A stretch of 64,000 bases of DNA. Source: Trochalopteron elliotii (taxonomy: Eukaryota > Chordata > Aves > Passeriformes > Leiothrichidae). Position 1 is the first letter of the stretch. Each line of letters begins with the position of its first letter. A program made the position numbers and the translations under genes. Of the stretch, positions 29,281 to 41,280 are shown in pieces. Location: contig JANPWX010000163.1 of the NCBI GenBank assembly GCA_024734555.1, positions 332,869 through 396,868 of the forward strand. Reading direction: 5' to 3'. The notes under the pieces were generated by a model. It had not been told where the DNA came from. It was given only the letters and a program-made list of their open reading frames with translations, and ran no database searches.

Positions 29281-29660
29281 AACCATGTCATAGGAAGTAG
29301 CTCAGCGCCCCGACCCCCGCCCTCAGCGCTCCGCCTGAGGGGCTGCGCTCGGGCCGGGACGGCCGAGCGGCGCTTTGGTGCCCCGGCGCCTTCAGTCGGG
29401 TTATTGCCGAGAGCCGAGCAACGTGCGCTCTCCGGCTTTCCGGGCGGATCCGGCCGTTTTCCCAGATTTTTCCATCCAGGTGTTTGCGTCCGCTGTTTGC
29501 AGCCACGTGCGGCCTCGGATGAGTGGATGGCACCGGGGAAAGGCGCAGCCGTGTCCTTCCCATCCAGCTGCGGTCGCGGTTCCCCCCGCGGGGTCCCTTC
29601 GGGCCGGGCTGGCTCTGCAGCGGCAGGACCACTTTGTACTCGGTTTTAGAGGGGAGAAAT

Positions 29661-32039
29661 TAACGAAATCTTTGTTTCTCCTCATCACTCACATAGTAGT
29701 GGTTGAACTCCCCTCCCCAAAATTTTAACATACACCTTATGTACTTCTTTCCTCCTCCATTACTGGTTTTGCTGTTTTCGGACCATGTTGGGACACAGCA
29801 GTGCTAAGGCAGCACACACGGCCACAGGGCTTGTGGCTTTGGGCAGGTCCTGCTCAAAACGTTGCCAGAGCTGGTGTTAAATGCCAAACACCTTATTGAC
29901 CTGTCTTCACTGCCAATTTACCAAAATTTAAATGTAAGATATATTTAATCCTTCCACTTTTCATTCTTACTCCTTTAGTTTTCTTCATTTTGCCGAGCAA
30001 TAATATTACCTTTATATTCTGAAAGTACGGACCATAGTCAATATGAGAGGAAAGAGAAGGACAGCATTTACTTTGGTATTCCTGATGTGTCTCCTAGTAA
30101 ATCACTATTTCCTAAGAGGTAATTATTCTGTTGGGGTGCTGGGCAACAGCTTTTGCATCTACACATTCAAGTGGTATTCTCGTTTTTGGGTTCACACACC
30201 TCAATAAAAGTTTAGCTACACAGCTTTAGGGTTTCTGGTGCATATAGCAATAATTATTCCTAATGTTGCTTTATCAACAAAATACTTAATTTTCATTGTT
30301 TATAACTGCCAAATTTAAAAAGTGTCAAATAGGTTTTAATTTCAGCTGTTTCTCCCACTAACCCTACATCAAGGAGCTCCATTTATTATTCTACCTGTCT
30401 AAAGATTAAATTGCACAGTTTTGGTCACATTACAGAAGAAAAACCCCACCTGTCTTACTGTAGCTGTTCCTCTGAATTTCCCGGGGCTCCTTGGGCAACA
30501 AAACCAAAAGAAGGAAGAATCTCCTGTAATTTTAATTCATCTTTAGCCTATTGGTGTCTGATGAACACATGGGAAAGAACAGCTGGTCTCAGTGCAAGAT
30601 GCATGGGTTTAGTGATGAGGAAAAGGAAACAGAGAGGATGAATTTCCAGGACTGAGAAATAGGACAGCAGAGAATGGATGTGGGGCGTGAAAAGATGGAG
30701 GGTTATGTCCAGAAACTGGAGAAAGGGGTATGAGGGTATCTGCAGGGAGGGTATTCAGGCAGTAGCCAGTGGCTGAGAGGGGAGGAATGGATAGATGCAC
30801 TGGAGAATCTGCCCCAAGGAACATGAGCCCCCCAATGCTGGCTCACAAGTGGTCACGAAGCCCATAAGCACAGCATGTCACATGGAGAAAGAAGTGTTCT
30901 GCTGCAACTGTAATTTCCTCTGATAGTTGGTTCACAGCATTCAGACTGGCAGTCATGCAGTGGAAAAAAAAAAAAGATATTTTCAATAAAACGTAAGGAA
31001 ACTATACAGAAAACAAAAGCTCTGAAGACAAAGCACTCCCCTACAGTATTGTATGTTGTTGGTGATATGAATCAATTTTTAAATTACCTTTGCATAGTGA
31101 TTTTTTTTTTCCACAAAACTCCTGCCTCATTCAATATAAGGATGTCTTTAATTAATGTAGTTCTGCAATGTTTCTCTTCATTTTCATCATGTAAAGTGGA
31201 ATCTTTCATGTCACATTCTCTGTACATTCTTCAAACCCTGCCTTGAAGGCAGGTTAATTAATTTCCATGATCACTTCCCTGTGGTAGCCTCATAACTCCT
31301 TCAAAACATTCATAAATTTAACTTTGTAACAGCCTTCTAAGTTGAAGTAATACTATTATCATATTTTCCACATTGGGAAGAGCTAACAGAAGGCAATGTG
31401 TCTAGAGCTGTCTGTAGTGGTTTGTTAATTCTTTTATGTTGGGGAGGCTGGCTGGTTTTAAAGCAGGGAATAGTGGATTTAATACAGTGTGCATCCGCCA
31501 GCAGCTCAGAAACAAGAGCATAACTGGTCTTGCTCAGGTTTGACTTTAAATACTTTATAGATCTTTAAGCACTAGATGTAATGGGTTACTTACAATCTAC
31601 AGAGCTTTGGTATGCACTTACACCTGGGACTCAGGAGCTAATTTCAGGCATGTCGGTATATCTTTCTTTATAACAGATAGGGGAACACTGGGAAATTTTT
31701 TAATATTCAACCTTTAAAAAGGAAGCTATCAACAGTTTAATTTTTGCCCATACTTCACAGAACAAGATTATTTTCTTGACTATAGCAGCAAAAGGGGCCT
31801 TCCCAGCTGTCTGCATGCTTAGAATTGGAGATGTCACCATATTCCTCCCTAACCCTCCACAGTCCACCTTTCTTTAATGACCCTTCCTATGAGCAGAAGG
31901 AAACATCCTAGAGGTTGCATATCACCAGGAGCAATAGGAGGGTCCATTGAGTGATAGGTGTGGTAAGACAGATAGAGACAGTGCTAAAGGCAATCCTGCC
32001 TCTGATATAGTGCATCTGTGTTAATTACCAAAGAGTGGG
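29661..32039. other. Intergenic, nothing recognised
   Basis: AT-rich with short chance frames. An A12 run lies near 30,964. Confidence 0.4.
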
Positions 32040-32420
32040 AACAGCCTTGCCCTCACAGCTGGGTGTGATAAAAGAGTGAGTTAGTTGGTAGAGAGTCAGT
32101 TGGAGTCTGCTGGCCGGGCTGTGAGGAGGCAGGGACAGGAGGTTGTGCAAGGGATAGATAAGGTGAGCCACTGTGCAAGGGACAGAGATGGTTAGGTGGC
32201 TGTGCCAGGGACAGGAAGCAGTGAGCTGGGACTGCAGAAGGAAGAGAGAAAGAGCCAGAGCTGTGTGGAGCTGCCCATAAGATTGCTACATGGAAAAGGT
32301 ATAAAGGGCTTCTACATAACATGGTGCTGATACTTGGAGCCCTTTTAAATGAAGCCCTCTGAGTGCAGTGGCTGTCTCGACTATGACAGATAGGGGAAGG
32401 ATTGCATGACTTTTACACAG
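32040..32420 (+). mobile_element. Possible LTR-like repeat containing a minisatellite
   Basis: More GC-rich than its surroundings, with a TATAAAGGG motif near 32,300 after a repeat-rich region, an arrangement that resembles an LTR U3 and R. I cannot match it to a named family, and no TG...CA ends or target duplication were fixed. Confidence 0.25.
32132..32228. repeat. Imperfect ~28-bp tandem repeat, four units
   Basis: Units begin at 32132, 32151, 32179 and 32208. Each opens with GGGACAG or GGGATAG, and the first three close with TGTGCAA or TGTGCCA. Units 2 and 3 are 28 and 29 bp; units 1 and 4 are shorter. Confidence 0.8.
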
Positions 32421-33764
32421 TCCTATAACCTTTGCTGGCTGAGGGATGGGTTTGAAAAGTTTCTCCTTACCTCCAGCCTGGGCCAGAAGTGTGAATTATC
32501 ACAGCACTGCCTAAAAGGGCACTGCCTGCACACAGCAGGGAGCTGTGTGTTTGCTGGGCATTGCCAGTCTCTGATCAGCAGCTCTCTGGCATGAATTATA
32601 AAGCAGTGCAGGAATTTTCCCAACACAGTACTTAATCTCTGTAAGGCACATCACATTGAGCGCTCCATTTGGGAAAGTATTTATTGCAGACACTTTGGTT
32701 ATTCTGCTTTATTAATCTGAAGCTGTTTGTCCTGCTATGAATAAAGCTCTGGTAATACTTGTTCTAGATTGTTGTGTTTTAAAGTGTTGTTCTTTCTTTT
32801 ATGGTGTGTTGCACACTGTTAAAATCAACACTGCTTTGAGTTTCTCTTGTGGAAAGCATTTTTCCTCTCTTACCACACATTTTCAGGAGATACTGTATTT
32901 AAACAGGTCTGTGCAAATGAGCTACAGTAGGTGGGTAGGTACAGTACCTTAGATACCTACAGTAGGTATCTAAGCCTGAGAAAAACTCAGAGGTAAATCT
33001 GCAGAGAAGTAAAATCTTAAAGCCAGCTCAGGATGCAGACAGAAAAAAGCTGGAGGGAGTGATAATTTTGCCACCTTAAGAGACATTCAGATAAAAACTG
33101 TCAAAAGTCTAAACTAATTTTGAAAATCTTGGCTTCTTTTCTCAGTGTTTTTGAGATGGTGGTATCTATGCAACCAACGGTATCCCACCCTAGGAATGCT
33201 TCAGAGGGAAAACAGAACAGTCAGTTCTGAGCAAACTAGCCAAATGTACAATGTTACAGATCTATGTTGGTCCACAGTTTTTGCTGTATTTTGCCATTTT
33301 TGAATCAATAGCACAGAATTTGAGTGCCCCAAAAAAGTAATCCAAGTAGAGTGGCTGCCTGGGATATTTCAGTTGGAGCAACTGGCACAGTGTCATGCAA
33401 ACACTGCATGTTAGAGATGGTAAATCCACTTATTCTAGGCAATATTTCTCTGCTTTAATTTCAAAATCGTCCTTTCTTTTCTGAAACTCTTGGAAGTCCA
33501 GTGCCTCACAACCTCTGAAAGAAATTCAGTGCTAGACCAAAGTATTTTTACAAGCAGTGCAAAGTCATCTGAAGAGAAGTACTCTGTTTCATCAGGTAAG
33601 TTTGTGTTCTCTGAAATAAACAGAACATGACTCAGAAGTCAGAAAAAAAGAGCGTTTTAGCACATGTATTGGAAACTGAAGAAAGGTGGTATAACTAAAT
33701 ATAGTTGTTCCTGATTGTTGAAATATTAACTCAGCATCTTAAGCATTCCCCTAAAACAGATTAT
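32421..33764. other. Intergenic, nothing recognised apart from the palindrome
   Basis: AT-rich with short chance frames only. Confidence 0.4.
32948..32974. repeat. 27-bp near-perfect palindrome
   Basis: Arms CTTAGATACCTAC (32948-32960) and GTAGGTATCTAAG (32962-32974) are exact reverse complements around one A. Just upstream, CTACAGTAGGTGGGTAGGTA repeats part of the centre. Confidence 0.95.
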
Positions 33765-34041
33765 AAGGGCACATAGGGGTAAGACAAGGGGGGATGACTT
33801 TAAACTGAAAGAGGGCAAGTTTAGATTAGATATTAGGAATAAATTCTTTATTGTGAGGTACATGGACACATTGCCCAGAGAAGTTTTGGATGCCCTGTCC
33901 CTGGAAGAACTCAAGGCCAAGCTGGATAGAGCTTTGAGCAACCCAGTCTAGTGGAAGGTGCCCCTGCTCACCACAGGGAGTTGGACTAGAGGAGCTCTAA
34001 AAGGTCTCTTCCAACTCAAACTATTCTGTGGTTCTATGAAA
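33765..34041 (+). mobile_element. CR1 LINE, 5'-truncated 3' end
   Basis: Plus-strand order of CR1 3'-end blocks: GGGGGGATGACTTTAAACTG, GATATTAGGAATAAATTCTT, TGCCCAGAGAAGTTTTGGAT, AAGGTCTCTTCCAACTCAAA, ending CTATTCTGTGGTTCTATGA. No ORF2 frame remains. Confidence 0.95.
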
Positions 34042-36780
34042 TGACATAAACAGTCATGGAGTAATTGACTGATAAGAAATCTTCCTCACAAGAGACCAAT
34101 CTTACATAAAAAAATCATGGGCACTGAGGCACATTGTGACAACAGAGAAAATATTTTTTTCCAGTAGCTTGAAATCTTTCTATAGAATGTGTTGGTGGTA
34201 GCAGTCTTGATTGTAGATACCAACAGCAAAATGGTGCTCTGTTTCAAAACCACGGTTTTGAAATCAGAACTCGTGGTTGTATTTCTGAAGAACTTCTCTT
34301 AGTCAAAAATATTTTGATAAAAAATAGTTGAATTTGCCCAGGTGAAATGGCTTCAATTTCTGTTTGTCTCTTACTGTTTAAGATGCCACAGCTACTCACA
34401 GGCATTAAACTTGCCTTTTTAGGTTCCCCTGATTGAAGAGCAGGAACAATGTGCAACTCAGTCTGGAAAAATCTTGAACTAATCTGTCTGCTTTATTTTT
34501 GTGTATCCACATTTCTAAGAACTGTCATTCAGTGAGTGATATCAGCCTGGTGTTAAAATAATTTTTAGGATGATTCATAATGGTTGCTTTTGTATTTGTT
34601 ATTTGACATGTGAGAAGTGTATTCTTTCTCCTTCATGTGAAAGTAGGTTTTTAAAATATTGTTAAATGTTAAATTGTTAAATCACATCCCCCAATAGCCC
34701 ATGCCATATGTGATTTTTTTATACTCCCCACATGCCTTGAACTAGGGGCTTATTTTCACTTGCTTCACACTTTTATCCTTTGAAGTTCAGTCATAGCTAT
34801 TTGATTTGGAAAAGGTTGGCACTAACAGGGTTGATCTTCACAAAAATAAGTGAAAATAGAGCAAGAGAGGAACTCTCTCATCAACTTGTCTTTTGTTATT
34901 TACTGACAGCAGAGGCATTTTAAGTCATGTACAAACAAAACCCTGTATACACACCCTGCTTTGCTGAGCATGGTAATGGGATAAACAGTAGTGGAATGCA
35001 GCACAAACCTATTTCACATTGATTTAAGCTGAATATTTTGTCATCAATATTTCACTGCAAGAGTGATATATATTATTTTTTCAGTTCTCCTGTAAATAAG
35101 TCCTTAAATATTTGCCACCAAATACCTGCTATTCTCCTCCAGATTCAAACCCTTGGGAACCATGAATCTTAAGAGCTGTGTTACTATTTGCTTTGCAGAT
35201 TTGTGGGCAGGTATCAGTGGAGAATATGAACAAGTTAGATTTAAACGAGTTTTGGATTGCTTTTGATTCTGGGATACAACTAAATGTTATTTACTGCAGT
35301 ATTAGGCAAAGAAAAGGGAAAAGCTTTATCAGCCTTTCATGCTTTAAGAGGATGTGACACAGTCTTACCTTTGCTGGGAGAGGCAGGAGAAGATGGGTCT
35401 TGCTTTGGAAAGGAAGAATGTCTGCCCTGCAGCCATAGAAATATTTTTCTGTTTCTCTTCACCACCTGCTGAAGTGATTGATATTTGCCTGAAGGATTTG
35501 CAGTTATTTGTAATACTTTTGTTTAACTGCACCAGGGTACTTTGCCAGGAAGTGGAATATTCTGCCCCCAGCAGTGCCTCAACTAAACATGCAGGAGAAG
35601 ATTATGTTACATAGGAGAGAAGCATGGACAGGAATGTTCCTACCTCAGATTGGTAATGAACTGTTCTCAAGTTTATGGGATATCCTAAGATGTTTCTAAC
35701 CTGATTGAATGCCTAAAATAGCATTAAACTAATTCAGTTTTGTTATTGAGTAATAATTATACTGCATCAGATGTCAGTCAGTCAGTAGAGAATTAGTTTT
35801 TTACTTTTTTGGTCCCAAGTGTGATAAATTCAGTCACTTCAAAGAGAAGGGACATCATGGCTACCCTGGGGCTACCTCTGCATCATATAGACCAAGTAGT
35901 CCAAGAAGTCATGTGGTCTTGAGACTACATAACTTTGAGTAGCACTGCATGAGCACAGCCAGACTGCCTCACAGTTACAGTGAGACCATTTGCCTGCTCC
36001 ATGCTCACCCTTTCCTAAATGCCTGCTAAGTCCAGTGCTTCAGCCTGTCTTAGCACTATCCGTAAGATAACTCTGGGAGAGTCATGATAATTCTAGGAGA
36101 GAAGTCTGTGTGCTTTAGGTCTGCTTTCATAAATAATTTTCAATGATTTTTTAAATCATAAACATTAATGAATTTTTACCTTTAGGAAATCTTTGACAGA
36201 CCCAGATGTAATTTAAGAATATGTTTAACACCTGCCCAGCACAGGGAAGTAGAAGTCAAATTCTGATTGCTTTTATTGAAAGAGAGAGAAAGAACATTGT
36301 AAAAGATGAGGATTTTATTTACTCTTATAATGAATTTTTCATTCTTCCTTAAATTCCACAGACAAGGGTTGTGCCGTGTGACTTGGCACACTCAGACACA
36401 GAGGAAGCAATGCTAGTCCCAGTGATTCTGTGGCTGCTTCAAAGCATGATAAATCAGGCTATGCCTGGAGATGGTTACACTTTGAAGGCCTCCTGGTTAT
36501 TAAAATGAGATCAATAATTTTTAAGCAAGCAGTGTTTGAAAAATGGTTGAGCTGAATATGAAATCAATTAGTATAAAATATTATACTGGGCATTTTATCA
36601 CAAAAGGGGGGGATCTGTTGATAAAACTTGTTCATCAAGAGTGAAATGGATTTTCAGGCTGAGCTCCACTGACTTCAACACAGCTACAACAAATTACTCA
36701 GTCTCTGAAGGGAAAAATCAGTTACTTCATTTTATAATGTGAAAACATTTGATAAAAAAATCCTAACTAGATATGCTAAA
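34042..36780. other. Intergenic, nothing recognised
   Basis: AT-rich with short chance frames only. Confidence 0.4.
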
Positions 36781-37015
36781 AAGATAAAATGACAATTTCA
36801 AAGAATCTCATGGAGATGCATTTAGATAGCTGTCATGTGTTTCAACCTTGACTAAACATCAGATATTAATCAAACATTAGCTTACCTGAATTTCACAGGT
36901 TAAAGATCACTCTCGTGAGCAATTAAGCATCCATTTTCTGCCTCCCTGCCAATCCAATCATGGAATGTGCAGCTTCCTCTAGATTTGAGTTTTGTAGGAA
37001 TTACAACTCAGCAAA
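36781..37015 (+). repeat. Unnamed diverged repeat, copy 1
   Basis: Aligns along its length, in the same orientation, with 41044-41280. Shared landmarks in order are AGATAAAAT, GCATTTAGATA, TCAAACATTA, CTTACCT, GGTTAAAG, CCTCCCTGC, ATGGAATGTGC and TAGATTTGA. The two copies differ by many substitutions and small indels, so it is an old interspersed repeat or an old local duplication. Family not recognised. Confidence 0.85.
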
Positions 37016-38859
37016 TACAGTGTATGCTTTTGGTGCATGTCTGTAAACCTCTGTGGCCAACATAAGAGAGACCATAATAAAAAAATTGGTTAATTGCTAG
37101 TTATTGAATAAAAATAAGCATGAGAGATTCTGTGGGAATAGTGTTGAGGAAGGTCCCAAATGCATAATGCTGTTTTTGTAGCCATTTTGTGTATTTTTCT
37201 GAATTCTAGCTCTTTAGCTTTCCCTCTCCCCCCATTGAAAATCAGAATTATATCTAGCATGCATTTTCTAAATTCCCTCTTTCATATATATTTACTGCAT
37301 ATTAGAGTGTTCAAAGTTTGTTTTTAAATTAACTTGTGATATTTATGAGAGAAGTTATTTACTCTGTCTTCAAGCTCAATTTGGAGATACAACCTGATGC
37401 AACTATCACAACTAATTGGGGAAAATTATGGTGACTAAAACCAGTGTTTCTATTCAATGAGAATTCTGACATTTCAGAATTTCTTTTTATTTCAAATCAA
37501 AATAATAGAAATTACTTTCTTATAGTTAAAATATTTAATAATTCTACAAATATGAAAACTATGGCAAAGTTTTCATAGCACTCTTGCATATCTTCTCACT
37601 GCAGTGTAGTGGTGTGTTAGCACATTTAGGAATAGGTCTTACAATGTTATATCTCCATATTTATAAACTAAAGGTATTTATTTTTCCAATTGACATGGCA
37701 GACATTTGTCTAAATCCAGCTCCCAGGCTTTCTTGGATACTGCAGGCTCTCTGATACTCCAGTACAGTGCAGTGTTTTTTTCTAACTTTTTCTAAACAAT
37801 CTTTATTTAAATCTGACTCCTGCTATTACACCATCCCTTTCCTTTCTCTGAAGTCAGTAATGTATAATGCTGTTTTGCCATCTTTTTTTTTCTCCTCCAT
37901 CTTTTGTAAAGGATGCATGTCATTCTATCCTATTATTCCAGCCGTAGTTGCTAATCCTTCACAGGTATTTCTGTGTTAACTAGTCTGGCACTCTGACACA
38001 ATAGTTTTGGATCCTCTGTTTTGTTTTACCAATCCAATATCTTCATGCTGGCCACCACAAGTGGCTAATTTTTAGCCAGCAGTTTCCCACTCCATGTGTC
38101 AGTATTGGCACTTTCATTCCTCTGACCTTCTGATATTCCTTTCTCACTACATTATCATCATGCAGCTTAAATGAACCTTTCCCAGCTTTGATCCCTACTT
38201 CAAAATTTAAGCTTTTATCAATCAAATTAGCCTTGATCCCTGTCCAGACCTCAAACTACTCCGTGTGTGTGTACGATCCTCTTCCAAGAATGTTTCCCAA
38301 TGCCAGACCCAACTCTAACCCTTCCCACAGGTCATCTGTTGATCTTCACTATCAAGTTGCACCTTCCTTCTAAATCTTTAAAAAACAAAAGATTTCCATT
38401 CAACTTTTATTGATATTGTATTAATCACATTTAACTGGGTTATAATTTCAGACATTTTTTTCCATGTCTTCCTGCTAGCTGCCAATTGCTTCTGCAGTTG
38501 GAGCAATTTTTTCCATGTTCATTCGTAAGTTTTGACCTACTGGAACAAAAGTGTGCAAGAGTTCAGAATAACCATCTCTTCTATGTGATTCCAATTAGCC
38601 AAAGTAAAAAAAAAAAAAATTAATGTCCAAAGTAAATCACTACCACTTGACAGACACAGAAACACCCACAGTGTGAGGCACTTGGTGTCTAAACCAGGAA
38701 TGCCAAAGCCCAGCTGGAGCTGAGACTGCCGAGGGGCACTGGTCAGAACAAAGCAGGTTCTGGAGATTGCTAATTGGAAAAGCAAGTTCAGGACTTCTAC
38801 TGACAGAGGCCCCTTGTGACAACTGATATTGACAAAAAAGCTGATTAACTCAGTGCCTT
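37016..38859. other. Intergenic, nothing recognised
   Basis: AT-rich, with short chance frames and an A13 run near 38,607. Confidence 0.4.
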
Positions 38860-40250
38860 TTTTCTGCCTCTGTCTTCAGAGCTCAAGCCAATTCTTCAAC
38901 TCCTGCCTGTACAGACACAACTGGGGAGGGAATTGGGCAGCCAGCAACAGAGGAGCAAGAGGTTAGAGAAGCTCTATGTATTCAGATCCACTGGGCTGGA
39001 GGGGAATCACCCCAAGCTTACTGGGAGACCTGGTGAGCCTGACTGTGAAGCCACTATCAATACTCATCCTTAAAAAGAGGCAAGCAGGAAGATAGGAATC
39101 ATAGAATCACAGGATGGTTTGGGTTGGAAGGGGTTGAGGGTTGGAGGGTTGCCCTCTGGATGGGCCAGTCAGCCACATCTCAGTCAATGGAAAGATCAGG
39201 GAGCACATAATCAGCAGAGTCAGCCCAGGAAGGCAAACCATGTTTGACCTGTTGAGTGCCTGCAGTGATGAAATGTCTGGCCATGTGGGCAAGGGCAGAC
39301 TGGTGGCTACAACATACCTTGGTTTGAATATGGCTTTTGACACCACCTTCCCCACCCTTCCCCTCTAGAAACAGCAGAAGCATGGGCTGGACAACCCACC
39401 TGTTTGTATGAATTGGAAGCTGTAAGGATACAGTGCCTTCATCAGCAACCTGGCTGCAATGCAGGGCTCATTCTGAGCAGTTAACACTGGGGTCAGAGAG
39501 TAGCTGTTGGTTCAACCCAGAAGCACCCCGAAAAGCTTAAGGATTAGACAGATGCTACTATTCTTATAAGAAGTATGAAATTCTTCCCCTGCAACAGCTG
39601 GAATTGCCCCATGTATGGGTGCAGTGTGGGAAGTGGCTGGCGAGGTCACAGTGTTGTGGGTTACAGCACACCCCGGGGTGCACAGGAACCCATGGCTCTT
39701 CTGGAAGGAGGCTCTCACTGGGGTGTATTAGAGGCATGGCCAGCATATCACAGGGAATTTGCTGATAATCTCTGCTGGGTGCTGGTGAAGCCATGCCTGA
39801 AATAGTTTTGGATACCTCTGATCAAGACAGACAGGGCAAGATTAAAGCATGTTCAGTGGAGAGCTGATAAGGTTGTTGAGGAGAGGCTGAAGGTGCTGGA
39901 CTTAGCTGGTAGAAAGGAAGCTGTGAAGTAACTTAACATCAGCATACAAGTGTTGGAAGGATCATTAGAAAAGTGTGAGAACCAAACTCTTCTGATGACT
40001 GCCAGCTGCTCCAACAGAGCAATTGGCACAGTTTACAACTTGGGAGGTTCAGACCAGGCATCAGAAAATAAAATCAACGAGTAGCTGGGCACTAGAACAG
40101 GTTGTCCAGAGGAGTGGAGGAATCTCTGTCACTGAGGCTTTTAAAGACACAGAGAAAGCCAGGATTGACATAGTCTAGTGTTGACCTGAAAAACAGCCTT
40201 CAGAGTTACCTTTCAAGCAAAGTTTTGATGATCTTGCAGCAGGTCTCAGG
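38860..40250 (+). mobile_element. Old, degraded CR1 LINE with ORF2 remnants
   Basis: Plus-strand blocks occur in the order expected of CR1 ORF2: a GGGGAATCACCCCAAG segment from the start of the reverse-transcriptase domain, then a block ending in AATATGGCTTTTGACACC at about 39,345 (the AFDT region), then TGGTGAAGCCATGCC, GGAGAGGCTGAAGGTGCTGG and the 3' region with CAGGTTGTCCAGAGGAGTGG. The frames are broken throughout. Confidence 0.7.
39097..39137 (-). mobile_element. Short CR1 3'-tail fragment inside the older CR1
   Basis: AATCATAGAATCACAGGATG followed by GTTTGGGTTGGAAGG is the reverse complement of a CR1 3' end. It sits in opposite orientation within the plus-strand CR1 remnant. Confidence 0.75.
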
Positions 40251-41043
40251 TCTTCACATCTTATTAATAAAGCCTATTATTAAAATAATCTATTTATTAA
40301 CTTGTTTGGCTTCATGAGTGGTGGCAGAAGATTGTCACTTAGCCTGTTTGGAGAGAGAAGAATCAATATATGGGAAACACCTTGGTGAGTTGCCTAACTG
40401 GGACAACACCTCTCACCAACCTCCTTTATGGAGTTAGAAATGTAGCAAGAGACTTCTGCTAAGGAAAGGCTTTCAAGTCACACTTCTGCTCTACATCCCC
40501 TTGCCCTGGCACCCATTTGCCTTTCCAACTTAGTTGACTTAGGCCTCTACCACATTAAAATATGAGATAAACTCAGCTGCTCCTTCCAACATGTCTGAAA
40601 CAAATAGTAATTAGGCTCTCTCTGACCTTCTGTTATCAAAGCAGTGTCCAACTTCTTTGTTCTGAAAAAATGATTTTATATAAATGGACATAATTCTGTA
40701 GTGAACTATATTGATTCCATAAGACCTCTGCCCAGTAGATTCCCAAACTGATCACACCAGCAAGACAACTTGCTTTTAATTGCTTTTTGGGGAACAGTAA
40801 CCTGCTTGTCTTCTGTTTAGAACTGTGAATGTTTTACCCCCTACTCTCAGAGGGTAGTATAGATCCATATATACCATACATCTAAATGCTTTCTTGTATT
40901 GTGGATTTGATCTTGGGTACAGTATTCAAAGATTCAGTGGAGAAATGGTGGGACATGATGTATCTAAACAAGAGGAGCAGAGCAGCCATACTTGGAGAAA
41001 TTAAAGCTAGAATGTATCTGATGGAATACACCTAACCCACATG
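40251..41043. other. Intergenic, nothing recognised
   Basis: AT-rich, between a CR1 remnant and copy 2 of the unnamed repeat. Confidence 0.4.
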
Positions 41044-41280
41044 GAAGATAAAATAATGTAACTTTAAAGAAGTTTTACACAGCTGCATTTAGATATTTGT
41101 CATACATGTCAAAACTTGAGTACACATATTAGTCAAACATTAACTTACCTTAATTGCAAAGGTTAAAGTTCACTGTCACATACAACTAAGGATGAGGTTT
41201 TTTCCTCCCTGCAAATCCTGAAATTCATGGAATGTGCTGCTTCTTGTAGATTTGAATTATGTAAGTAATAACAGCATACA
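41044..41280 (+). repeat. Unnamed diverged repeat, copy 2
   Basis: Partner of 36781-37015, in the same orientation about 4.26 kb away. Its right end meets the start of a CR1 ORF2 fragment directly. Confidence 0.85.

Larger units (their letters stand above)
28500..29660. promoter_or_regulatory. CpG island with gap; probable promoter (MAP7D2 by synteny)
   Basis: An abrupt change from AT-rich to GC-rich, CpG-dense sequence at about 28.6 kb, back to AT-rich by about 29.7 kb. It includes a GC-box-like GGGCGGGAC near 28,894 and an E-box CACGTG at 29504-29509. In human the gene downstream of EIF1AX is MAP7D2, transcribed in the same direction with its promoter nearest EIF1AX; this island is in the right place for it, with the gene body to the left. 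No MAP7D2 exon could be recognised, so the gene name is inference. Open frames through the gap (up to 361 codons) consist largely of N and have no meaning. Confidence 0.6.

Noticed and set aside
28564..29649. 361-codon open frame and several others through the N run at 29 kb
   Set aside because: Most of the frame is unknown bases, and GC-rich sequence lacks stops by composition. No domain is visible in the readable ends.
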